DNA of 64,000 nt from the NCBI GenBank assembly GCA_002427735.1, contig DIYP01000014.1:310001-374000 (forward strand), read 5' to 3'. Both the position numbers and the translations under genes were made by a program. A model generated the notes under the pieces. That model made no database searches. It saw only the letters and a program-made list of their open reading frames with translations, and was not told the origin of the DNA. Positions 35,353 to 42,863 of this stretch are shown piece after piece (within the stretch, counting starts at the first letter, position 1; every line of letters begins with the position of its first letter). The DNA is from Flavobacteriales bacterium UBA6051 (GTDB taxonomy: Bacteria > Bacteroidota > Bacteroidia > Flavobacteriales_D > Crocinitomicaceae).

Positions 35353-35698
35353 TACGACTTACTTTTTAAGTAATTCTTCTCAAAAAATCTACTTATGTAG
35401 ACTATTTCACCCGAAAAAGTGTCCAAAATCATCCAAATGTATTAGATGATTATTGTTCGAAATCGCGTGTTTTGAATCATTGATCAATAAAAAGTTAGTT
35501 GTATTCATAGAATGAGAACTGAAGGAATTGAATCGGTGATTTGAGCTCAGTTACAGACTGCTTGAAAGCAGTATTAACCGAAAGGTATTTCCATCCTCCC
35601 ATATTAATGAATACAACAGACGGCTTCTCAAGAGAAGTAACATGGAGGATTCCGAAAATCCAATCCAAAGAGTAGGAAATAAATTAATCGACGTTAAC
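35353..35698. other. Intergenic region with two small inverted repeats
   Basis: The 346 bases hold AATCATC/GATGATT (35427-35433 with 35445-35451) and ACTGCTT/AAGCAGT (35557-35563 with 35566-35572). Neither has a T-run of terminator quality. Either could be an operator or leader hairpin for the T9SS gene. No gene is seen. Confidence 0.4.
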
Positions 35699-37177
35699 AT
35701 GAAAAAATTAAAATTATTAATCGTCCCGCTACTTATCATTTTAGGAATGACAATGAGTTATGGACAAGATGTTGAGATCCCATTTTCGTGGGTTAGCCCA
35801 ACGCCATCATCATTGAACATGACAGGGATATCAGACTGCGGAGGTATGAATATTACATTGAATTCCTATCCCGTAAACCATCAATTGGATGGTACCAGTG
35901 CGTTTTTTCCAGATGGTATGCCTACAACGATTCCCGTAACTATATCTTTTTCGAAACCAGTTTGTAATTTGGGACTTTTAGTTCGTGATTTGGATTGGCA
36001 TCCGATTGTAGGAGAGCGAGAATGGCTTGAATTTGATGCTACCTCGATACCGACAGGACTTGATCCATCTGCCGGAGGGCCTCCATTTAGTTTAGTGGAA
36101 ATAGGTGGAACATGGACTGCTCTGCCACTCGTAGCAGATGAGTCAGAAGCTTGGATAAACTGGGACGGACCTATTACGGCTATATCATTCGATTATTTTA
36201 AAGCAACTACTGGTTTTTATTTTTATTTAGATTCCTTGCGTTTTGATTGTGATTGCTCTATACCTGATAATCTCGATTGTTGCTACGCCAATGATCGACA
36301 GAGCTTATCCTGGTCCAAGGTACCTTCTGCGGTTGGGTATGAAATTGAGTTCGGCTTCAATGACAATTCTTCTGGATGTTGTGATTCAGTCACAGGACCA
36401 CCAATGGGTTGGATAGAGTCTGTATCCGATAATGTGTTCATTGTTCCTGAAACCTTTACGAATTGTTTTTGGTGGCGCGTAAGATCTGTTTTTGACGATG
36501 GGTCAAAATCAGAATGGAGCGAAAAATCATGCGATTGTGATGAGCCAGAAGTACTTAGCTGTGAAGCGCCCATTAATTTAATGTGCGAAATGAATTCAGC
36601 TGGACAAAAAATCATTAGCTGGGACCCTGTGATTGGAGCTATTGGGTATGAAGTGAGTAGAACGTATAATGATCCTACATGCTGTCCACCTACAACAGAT
36701 CCTATTGAGACAATTGCTACGAATACGACCAGTACGTTTATAGTTGACCCTAATCCGAATGATTGCTACTCCTGGAAAGTTCGTGCAATATGTTCTGATG
36801 AACCTCTGTACTCTGACTGGAGCGAAACAAAATGTACGGAGGATTGTGCTTTTTCTGCTCTTTTGGTCGGTTCAGGAAAAGATGATTCAGACGAGCAAAG
36901 TACTCAATCGAGTTCATCAAAACTGACGCTTAACCTTACTCCAAATCCAGCGAAGGATATTTTAGAGGTAACGTTATCAGGACCGAATACTGAAAGTGAA
37001 CTTGAAGAAGGAATGTTTAGCATGCATAATGCACAAGGTAACGAAGTGCATAGAGAGTTGATCCGAATTAACCGTTCAACGCGCATTGATCTTGATGGGT
37101 TAAGTTCTGGAATCTATATATGTACTTACATAGGAGAAAATGGTGCTTCAATGACCGGTAAATTGGTCATAGAGTAA
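35699..37177 (+). CDS. Secreted multidomain protein with T9SS sorting domain
   Basis: ATG 35699 gives a signal peptide (MKKLKLLIVPLLIILGMTMSYGQ); the in-frame ATG at 35642 does not. The 492-residue protein begins with a beta-sandwich domain. Two cysteine-rich fibronectin-like modules follow (SWSKVPSAVGYEIEFGFN ... WWRVRSV; SWDPVIGAIGYEVSRTYN ... SWKVRAI), a tandem duplication. They have paired cysteines (NSSGCCDSV; PTCCPPTT). The tail is a T9SS type A signal (LTPNPAKDILEVTLSG ... GKLVIE). It is probably a surface-displayed adhesin or matrix protein. Confidence 0.87.
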   Translation: MKKLKLLIVPLLIILGMTMSYGQDVEIPFSWVSPTPSSLNMTGISDCGGMNITLNSYPVNHQLDGTSAFFPDGMPTTIPVTISFSKPVCNLGLLVRDLDWHPIVGEREWLEFDATSIPTGLDPSAGGPPFSLVEIGGTWTALPLVADESEAWINWDGPITAISFDYFKATTGFYFYLDSLRFDCDCSIPDNLDCCYANDRQSLSWSKVPSAVGYEIEFGFNDNSSGCCDSVTGPPMGWIESVSDNVFIVPETFTNCFWWRVRSVFDDGSKSEWSEKSCDCDEPEVLSCEAPINLMCEMNSAGQKIISWDPVIGAIGYEVSRTYNDPTCCPPTTDPIETIATNTTSTFIVDPNPNDCYSWKVRAICSDEPLYSDWSETKCTEDCAFSALLVGSGKDDSDEQSTQSSSSKLTLNLTPNPAKDILEVTLSGPNTESELEEGMFSMHNAQGNEVHRELIRINRSTRIDLDGLSSGIYICTYIGENGASMTGKLVIE

Positions 37178-37198
37178 AAATAGATGTTCTTTGCTCAA

Positions 37199-37227
37199 AA
37201 CCGCCCGATAACTATCAGGCGGTTTTT
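37199..37227. terminator. Bidirectional terminator
   Basis: AACCGCC (37199-37205) pairs with GGCGGTT (37218-37224), followed by T-runs on both strands. It separates the convergent T9SS and methyltransferase genes. Confidence 0.85.
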
Positions 37228-37233
37228 CGTTTT

Positions 37234-38022
37234 CTATTCCTTCGTAGCCACATAAAACAGGTCGATGCATTGATCATTCGCCTGATCGAGATAATAATCG
37301 TCCAAAGAAATGGTGGAGGCCAATTGATTGTTGTTCTTGAGTAGTTTCTTACGATTGATTCTATTTAGAATGTCATAAGGTATCTGTAATAAATGTCTGG
37401 GCAATATGTACTGCAAATTGAAGATGTCGAAACGCGTGATGCGACGAACGGATTCCTTATTCTTTTCGTAATAAGCCATTGCTTTTTCGCCTCCATAAAC
37501 GCCCAATTTTTCGATGCTTTCGAAGTGAGGATTCAGTAGCTCTTCCAGCTCTGTAACCGTATATTCTCGCACATGCCAGGGGTTACGTGTGAGCGATGTT
37601 TTGATGTTGGGAGTGGTAAGAATCACCTTCCCACCCGGCTTAAGAATGCGAAAAATCTCACGAACAAATGTTTTGTGGTCCTTGATATGCTCGATTACCT
37701 GAAAGGTGATGACAAAATCAAAGTAGTTATCAGGAACGTTAGTAAGCGGTGGAACTTTGATCTGAATAAATCTTACGTTTTCCGAGCAAATCAATGTTTC
37801 ATTCGACAATTCTTCAGGTTGATGCTTATCCAACGTGACAAACTTGGTTGCGCTGGATGCTATGTATTCAATCCCATACCCACTGCCGGTGCCAATTTCC
37901 AGTACATTACCGCTCACGCGTTTGGCGGCTTCCAGATAGGCCAGTAGCGAGCGTTGGTAAACAAAATTGTCAGATGCATCTGTGTGACTTACTCTTTCCG
38001 CAGTTTGAAATAATTTCATCAT
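37234..38022 (-). CDS. Class I SAM-dependent methyltransferase
   Basis: The 262-residue protein has motif I NVLEIGTGSGYG (near residue 40), motif II/III VTLDKHQPEE, the post-I acidic region DFVITFQVIEHI and the FRILKPGGKVILTTPN strand. This is a Methyltransf_11-type fold using S-adenosylmethionine. The C-terminal ~90 residues (RRITRFDIFNLQYILPRHLLQIP) are typical of enzymes acting on glycans or lipids, but the substrate is not shown. The gene stands alone, facing the T9SS gene. Confidence 0.87.
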   Translation of the reverse strand: MMKLFQTAERVSHTDASDNFVYQRSLLAYLEAAKRVSGNVLEIGTGSGYGIEYIASSATKFVTLDKHQPEELSNETLICSENVRFIQIKVPPLTNVPDNYFDFVITFQVIEHIKDHKTFVREIFRILKPGGKVILTTPNIKTSLTRNPWHVREYTVTELEELLNPHFESIEKLGVYGGEKAMAYYEKNKESVRRITRFDIFNLQYILPRHLLQIPYDILNRINRKKLLKNNNQLASTISLDDYYLDQANDQCIDLFYVATKE

Positions 38023-38129
38023 GTCTTTTCTCTTTAAGATTAACTTGGTTCGATATTTTTAGGCAGTACCATTCCAGAGAGGGGCAGATATGCCTCTCTT
38101 AATGCTGGATGGTTCGTTTTGGGTTTTAA

Positions 38130-39449
38130 TTAGAAATGGAAGCGGTATCCGATACGCACTCCTCCGTTCATTAGCTTTCGGTTGCCAATCAGTGGATTGT
38201 TCGTAAAACTATTGATCCCAACATCGATCCATGGCTCGAGATAGATGCCATGTTGCGGTGTGAGTTCATGGAGATACTTCAGTGAAGCTGTTCCCGAAAA
38301 AGCACCGTTATTTCTTACGGTTGTTTTGCTTTCGATAAGCTCTCCGGTTTCGTTGAGGACCATTGATCCTTTACTGGATTGGTAAATGCTGATTTTCCCG
38401 CCAAGTCGTGCCTCTAAAGATGATCGCCTTCCGATTCTCATGCGGTAAGCAATTCCAAATGGAATGGAAAGAATCGTGTGCGTATTTTGGATCGTTTGCT
38501 CGTTTATGACATCTACTTCGTCCGTTGTCTCCTGAATATCATAAATGGTGTCTCCGGTAATTGTATCGATATCAACGATGATCGTGTCGAAGTAGGTATG
38601 GATTTCTGTGGTCGTCACTTCGTAGTTCAAATCGTTCTTCAGAATCTGATAGTTGAGACCTGTGTAAACGGCAATGGAGCGGGATACATCGAAATTCACA
38701 CCGCCTGAAACGTCGATCCCAAGTTCGTTTGCGTTGGTTTTATTGATCAGTGCTTTTAGCTCTTCCGAAGCATTTTTATCCGCTCGAACACGAAATGCGG
38801 AGATGCCAGCAGAAAGTTCGAGCGAAAAGCGATTCAGAATAGTTGTGTTCTTTTGTTTTGGACGTAGTTGTCTTTCCTGAATACCTTCGAGAATCGGTTC
38901 TGTATAGAGCAACTCTGCTTCTAAGGTATTTAATCCAGGAAATACGTCTGTTGAATTATCTGATTTCATTGTTGATTTAATCAACGCATTATATTCTGTA
39001 GATTTCTCTTGACTTCTTTTCGCTGATTTATCATAAATAGTTTCTCGATTGGTTAGCGCTTCTAAACTTCCACTATCAGTGAAAGTTACATCATCCTGCT
39101 GCAGAGTGAATTCTTTTGATTGTACAACTTCTGTCTCAGACTCAGAAGCGCGCATTTTTCCCTTTCCTTTATTCAAGGCGGCAGTAAGACTCTTACTTTG
39201 ATTCAAGTCTCGGGATGCTGACATTCCCATGGCTGTCGCTCTGGACTGACTGCTGCGGCAAAAAACAAATAAGAAAAGCACCAGTATCATGGTCAGGCTT
39301 GCCAACCAGCGCGGCCAAAGTGCTATCTTTTCATCATCCTCAGCGGTAGAAGTCTCGATTTTCTCCCACACTTCAACTGGAGGGGCCATTTCAAAGGACT
39401 CCAGCTTTCGCTTTATCTGCTCATCGATATTGTTATGCTGCATTAACAT
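38130..39449 (-). CDS. Anti-sigma-like protein with C-terminal outer-membrane-barrel-like domain
   Basis: The 439-residue protein starts with a ~45-residue cytoplasmic helix pair (IKRKLESFEMAPPVEVWEKI) typical of Bacteroidota anti-sigma N-termini. One membrane helix follows at about 49-64 (LASLTMILVLFLFVF). A low-complexity polar linker spans residues 65-200. The last ~230 residues are strand-rich and end in an OMP-type signature (GGVRIGYRFHF, terminal Phe). Such inner-membrane anti-sigmas with a barrel-like tail exist in this phylum; the tail may stay periplasmic rather than form a pore. It overlaps the sigma gene by 7 bases and is its likely partner. Confidence 0.75.
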   Translation of the reverse strand: MLMQHNNIDEQIKRKLESFEMAPPVEVWEKIETSTAEDDEKIALWPRWLASLTMILVLFLFVFCRSSQSRATAMGMSASRDLNQSKSLTAALNKGKGKMRASESETEVVQSKEFTLQQDDVTFTDSGSLEALTNRETIYDKSAKRSQEKSTEYNALIKSTMKSDNSTDVFPGLNTLEAELLYTEPILEGIQERQLRPKQKNTTILNRFSLELSAGISAFRVRADKNASEELKALINKTNANELGIDVSGGVNFDVSRSIAVYTGLNYQILKNDLNYEVTTTEIHTYFDTIIVDIDTITGDTIYDIQETTDEVDVINEQTIQNTHTILSIPFGIAYRMRIGRRSSLEARLGGKISIYQSSKGSMVLNETGELIESKTTVRNNGAFSGTASLKYLHELTPQHGIYLEPWIDVGINSFTNNPLIGNRKLMNGGVRIGYRFHF

Positions 39450-40066
39450 TTTGTCAAATAGTTTTCTGCTTCTTTCAGCAAGTTGATTAATTGGTTTCTG
39501 GCTCTGGTTAGCTGTGATCGTGAGGAGCTTTCTGAAATTTCCAGGATTTCTCCGATTTCTCTATGGCTGTATCCCTCTATGGCGTACATGTTGAATACAA
39601 TTCGATATCCATCTGGTAATTGTCCGATAATCTCCATGATTTCATTCGCACTGATATTACTCAATATTTCTTCCTGAAAACCAGATTCAGGAATGACTTC
39701 AATGTCCGCTTTGTCTAATTGTCTGACACTCTTTTCATAATGGCGTATGGCGCAATTCACCGTAATTTTTCGGATCCAACCTTCCAGCGAACCTTCTCCT
39801 TTGAACATGGATAATTTGCGAAAAACAAGGACGAACGTCTCCTGTAATATATCCTTAGCATCCTCCTGGTTTTTTGCATAGCGGTAGCAAATTGGATACA
39901 TTTTGCGCGCATACTTATCATACAGTGCTCGCTGGTACCGCAGTTTCCCTTCAAGGCATTTTTTTATAAGTTTCGCATCTTCTTTCACAGTGTTTCCTTT
40001 GGCATTTTCATGGTTTCGCAACCGGTCACATCTAAATAGATACGCGACTTTCGGAAAACGCTGCAT
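39443..40066 (-). CDS. ECF RNA polymerase sigma factor
   Basis: The 207-residue frame has sigma region 2 (YRYAKNQEDAKDILQETFVLVFRKL) and region 4 (EGYSHREIGEILEISESSSRSQLTRARNQL), read in pieces. The core begins near LIKKCLEG. The first ~26 residues from ATG 40066 look atypical; a GTG at 39988 (VKEDAKLIKKCL) would give a 181-residue protein closer to family length. It is the partner of the overlapping downstream anti-sigma-like gene. Confidence 0.9.
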   Translation of the reverse strand: MQRFPKVAYLFRCDRLRNHENAKGNTVKEDAKLIKKCLEGKLRYQRALYDKYARKMYPICYRYAKNQEDAKDILQETFVLVFRKLSMFKGEGSLEGWIRKITVNCAIRHYEKSVRQLDKADIEVIPESGFQEEILSNISANEIMEIIGQLPDGYRIVFNMYAIEGYSHREIGEILEISESSSRSQLTRARNQLINLLKEAENYLTKC

Positions 40067-40277
40067 GGAGATGAAAAAAAAGTCTTTTATTGGTGATGTT
40101 GGGTTTATCAGGCATTACAGATCATAAATAGTAGTTGCTCTACTATAACTACCTTCTATTTTGGAGAGGGATGCCTGGGGTTGATGGATTTCTTTTTTCC
40201 ATTGCCGAAAAAAGAAATCAACCGAACGAAGAGAGCTCATGAAGACCATTTGGATTAGACCAGTCTGAATAAAAAAG

Positions 40278-40600
40278 TCTAGTACTGAAAATTACTCACG
40301 GCGTTGCACTTCTAAAAAACGACTACTGCCGGTGATCCTGCGGCTTCCGTCAGCGTTCCGTTTTTCAGTGCGCTGCTCTTGCGAGAAATTTTAATGCACG
40401 GAGTTTCCAAATTCATTGCTAGTTGAACTTCGAACGATCGTCAGTCGTGCAGATTTGGTACAATGCGGGCAGGTGCGAAAGGAACCTAGGAGCTGTGCTC
40501 CCGTTCCGGCCTTGTACGAATCTGGGGTTGGATAGAAGGGAAGGAAGGGCCTTCAATCGTTCTTGAGTTTTTCATTCTTTTGAATCAAGCCAAAAGGATA
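40278..40600 (+). repeat. Island-flanking repeat, left copy 1 (modules A, B and C)
   Basis: Module A (40278-40440) starts at CTAGTACTGAAAATTACTC. Module B (40432-40562) is a nested hairpin: GAACGATCG (40432-40440) with CAATCGTTC (40554-40562), CAGATT/AATCTG and GTACAA/TTGTAC (40450-40463 with 40512-40524), then GGAAC/GTTCC and GGAGC/GCTCC at the tip. Module C is the CTTGAG...AATCAAGCC tail. It recurs near 56 kb in the same orientation. Confidence 0.85.
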
Positions 40601-40660
40601 TAATAGAGATATTCTACTCTTTCCTTTTTTGCATTGCCCAAAAAACGAAACGAAAAAAGT

Positions 40661-40829
40661 CTAGTGCTGAAAATTACTCACGGCATTGCACTTCTAAAAA
40701 ACAACTACTGCCGGTGATCCTGCGGCTTCCGTCAGCGTTCCGTTTTTCAGTGCGCTGCTCTTGCGAGAAATTTTAATGCACGGAGTTTCCAAATTCATTG
40801 CTAGTTGAACTTCGAAAGATTGTCAGTCC
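40661..40829 (+). repeat. Island-flanking repeat, left copy 2 (module A only)
   Basis: A second module A, nearly identical to copy 1, runs from CTAGTGCTG to GATTGTCAGTC and stops where module B would begin. It is followed at once by an 18-bp inverted repeat. Confidence 0.85.
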
Positions 40830-40837
40830 AGTTTTTG

Positions 40838-40884
40838 TGGAAAATTAGTCATTGGTGTTTTTTTCGCCAATGACTAATTTTCCA
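40838..40884. repeat. Perfect 18-bp inverted repeat
   Basis: TGGAAAATTAGTCATTGG (40838-40855) and its exact complement (40867-40884) flank an 11-base T-rich loop. There is no T-run after either arm, so it is not a textbook terminator. It lies between the repeat and the LRR gene end. Confidence 0.85.
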
Positions 40885-40949
40885 AAGGGGTGATAATTAT
40901 AATTCACTTTTTCGATCGTTTTCAAATCAACTATTCTGGCGGTGAGATA

Positions 40950-41666
40950 TTAATTTGAAGGGCTACCTGGTTTGACTAAAAAAGGTGAAACATCTCTTTT
41001 TCTTTGTTCATTATTCATTACTCTGTTTACTTGCTTATCAACGTATACATATTGAATCACTGTATTTGCACTAATGTCAATTTCACGGAGTTTGTTCTGA
41101 GCAATATTTAGTTGATTTAGCTTTGGATTATTAGATAAATCGATAGTAGTAAGTTCGTTCCGACTAATTACCAAGTTTCTCAAATTAGGGAAATCAGAGA
41201 GGTCAATACTCTGCAATTCGTTTTGTTGTAAATACAAAACTTCCAACTTTTGACAGTCAGATATATTTATAGTTTTCATCATGTTTTGCCCAGCAATTAA
41301 TTCAGAAAGCATGGGTGAATATTCTAGTGTTAGTTGTTTTAAATTATTTCCTCTACAGTTCAATTTTTCCAGTTTATCCATATTCTTTAGCTCCAAAGTA
41401 TCAATTGAATTATCTGAGCAACTGAGTTTTTTAAGGTTCTTGAAAAGATGAATTTGACTTAGGTCTTTTAATCCCTTACGATTCAAATTAAGTTCTTCAA
41501 CTAATGACAATTCATGCTTAGAAAATTCTCCATCTAAATCAACATCAATCTTGGGAAGATGACAAAGTAATGCTTTGTGAAATACCGAATCATGAAAATC
41601 AACAGTCTGGGAACTCGCGCCAAAAATCATTCCCGATAGCAACACAGCCGTTAAGAGTTTCTTCAT
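40950..41666 (-). CDS. Secreted leucine-rich repeat protein
   Basis: The 238-residue protein has a signal peptide (MKKLLTAVLLSGMIFGASSQ) and about seven bacterial LRRs of 20-22 residues (NLKKLSCSDNSIDTLEL, KLEKLNCRGNNLKQLTL, KLEVLYLQQNELQSIDL, NLRNLVISRNELTTIDL, KLNQLNIAQNKLREIDI). It has no T9SS tail. At the end of the toxin island it could be an accessory or immunity-type binding protein, or a passenger; this is inference. AT-rich by eye, like its island neighbours. Confidence 0.85.
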   Translation of the reverse strand: MKKLLTAVLLSGMIFGASSQTVDFHDSVFHKALLCHLPKIDVDLDGEFSKHELSLVEELNLNRKGLKDLSQIHLFKNLKKLSCSDNSIDTLELKNMDKLEKLNCRGNNLKQLTLEYSPMLSELIAGQNMMKTINISDCQKLEVLYLQQNELQSIDLSDFPNLRNLVISRNELTTIDLSNNPKLNQLNIAQNKLREIDISANTVIQYVYVDKQVNRVMNNEQRKRDVSPFLVKPGSPSN

Positions 41667-41680
41667 AGAGATTTTTTAAT

Positions 41681-41959
41681 TTACTTACCTAAAGTGAACA
41701 TTCCAACCAATTCATTCAGCTTATCAACTGTAGTCTGAGTATCAAATAATTGAATTATTTCTTCTTCAGTTCTAGTTTCAACTTCCTTAGAAGAAATACC
41801 TTTTCTTTTCCATTCAAGTTTCTGAAGTAAATCATCTATTTTTTCCCATTCTTCGTAAGACATTATTTTCCTATCACTTTTACGTCCGAATCGGTCCCAA
41901 CTTTCAATATTACCAGAGTATTTTTGGTAAATCATCAACTTTTCAAGATTTATTATCAT
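41681..41959 (-). CDS. Small soluble hypothetical protein in the toxin island
   Basis: The 92-residue protein is charged and helical (YEEWEKIDDLLQKLEWKRKG; KEVETRTEEEIIQLFDTQT) with no signal peptide. A second possible start (Met 9) exists. It lies 14 bases from the LRR gene and 21 from the membrane protein, so it belongs to the same transcript. Size and position fit a small immunity protein or island cargo, but no family is recognised. Confidence 0.6.
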   Translation of the reverse strand: MIINLEKLMIYQKYSGNIESWDRFGRKSDRKIMSYEEWEKIDDLLQKLEWKRKGISSKEVETRTEEEIIQLFDTQTTVDKLNELVGMFTLGK

Positions 41960-41980
41960 TAGGAATGATTTGCAAATAAC

Positions 41981-42472
41981 TTATTCTCTTAAACTAAAAT
42001 GTTTCTTAATATTTTGTTTATTCAGAAACCAAATAAGCAGCGCAACGGGGGTTGACCAAATAATTCCAATTACAATTGGAATAATGGCAAATCCTGATCC
42101 CCCATTAGCCTGACCTATTGATTGTGCCATTAAAATCATTAGTCCCCAAATTATCACAAGGGATAGGCTGGCTGACATACTTAAAAGCCTATTGGCCCAA
42201 GCCTTAAACTTTTGGATAAAAATTCCACCTATCAAATAACCTAACGCTATTGAAATCATTATCAGACAAAACGCTACATAATTATCGAAAATAAAATTAA
42301 TTGGATCGTCATTTTGAACCGTTCCATTTGGCCTATTAATCGTTACATCATTACCACCAACCAATAGGAAAGAGATTGCTCCCATAGTGTTGGAGAAAAG
42401 GGTTAAACCCGAAAAAATAATAACTAGAATACCAACGGTTTTAACGCTTTTCGGTTTTATAGTTTCTTCCAT
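41981..42472 (-). CDS. Four-helix membrane protein in the toxin island
   Basis: The 163-residue protein has about four membrane helices (near 13-35, 68-88, 95-117 and 128-150) and short loops. It sits 5 bases after the small membrane protein gene and two genes after the orphan Rhs tip. Toxins that attack membranes often come with membrane-embedded immunity proteins, so it is a candidate. No family recognised. Confidence 0.7.
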   Translation of the reverse strand: MEETIKPKSVKTVGILVIIFSGLTLFSNTMGAISFLLVGGNDVTINRPNGTVQNDDPINFIFDNYVAFCLIMISIALGYLIGGIFIQKFKAWANRLLSMSASLSLVIIWGLMILMAQSIGQANGGSGFAIIPIVIGIIWSTPVALLIWFLNKQNIKKHFSLRE

Positions 42473-42477
42473 AGATT

Positions 42478-42861
42478 TTATTCTTTGAACTTATCACAAT
42501 CAGGTTCGATAATTTCGAATACAAGAGTATCGAGATCTGTTATTAATAAACACTTTAGTTCATTGCGAAGCTTCAATATATAATCTCCAACTCTTACTTT
42601 GTCATACATCCCTTCTTGGTACATAGCTTCAATAATTGTATAAGATTCGTCTCCTTCAAGCATAATTGCTTGCGCATTATGATTATTCTCCAGCAACTTC
42701 TTCTCTACAATTACCCCTTCAAATTCTTTTGAAATAAAGGATTGCCATAATGATTGGCAATCCCCAGAGTTATTGTTGGAAAATGTGAAAACTAGCGCAA
42801 TTGTAATTCCGGTCAAAGCTACTAACAGAAGGTACGGCCAAGTTTTAGTGTAATTATTCAT
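42478..42861 (-). CDS. Single-pass membrane protein, candidate immunity protein of the orphan Rhs tip
   Basis: The 127-residue protein has one N-terminal helix (YLLLVALTGITIALVFTF) and an extracytoplasmic alpha/beta domain (GVIVEKKLLENNHNAQAIML; VRVGDYILKL) with cysteines at about 34, 104 and 122. It starts only 2 bases after the Rhs tip stop, the position of immunity genes in Rhs toxin modules. The role is inferred from position; no family is recognised. Confidence 0.65.
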   Translation of the reverse strand: MNNYTKTWPYLLLVALTGITIALVFTFSNNNSGDCQSLWQSFISKEFEGVIVEKKLLENNHNAQAIMLEGDESYTIIEAMYQEGMYDKVRVGDYILKLRNELKCLLITDLDTLVFEIIEPDCDKFKE

Positions 42862-42863
42862 GT

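Larger units (their letters stand above)
40067..40949. other. Gene-free region holding flanking repeats
   Basis: 883 bases with no credible gene. From 40278 it is occupied by the repeats listed separately. 40067-40277 holds the sigma gene's upstream region and a CTTTTTTCCATTGCCGAAAAA-like stretch that recurs before copy 2 (near 40630). Confidence 0.6.

Noticed and set aside
40278..40829. CRISPR array from repeated modules
   Set aside because: Units are long (over 150 bp), few and modular, without short regular repeats and unique spacers or cas genes.
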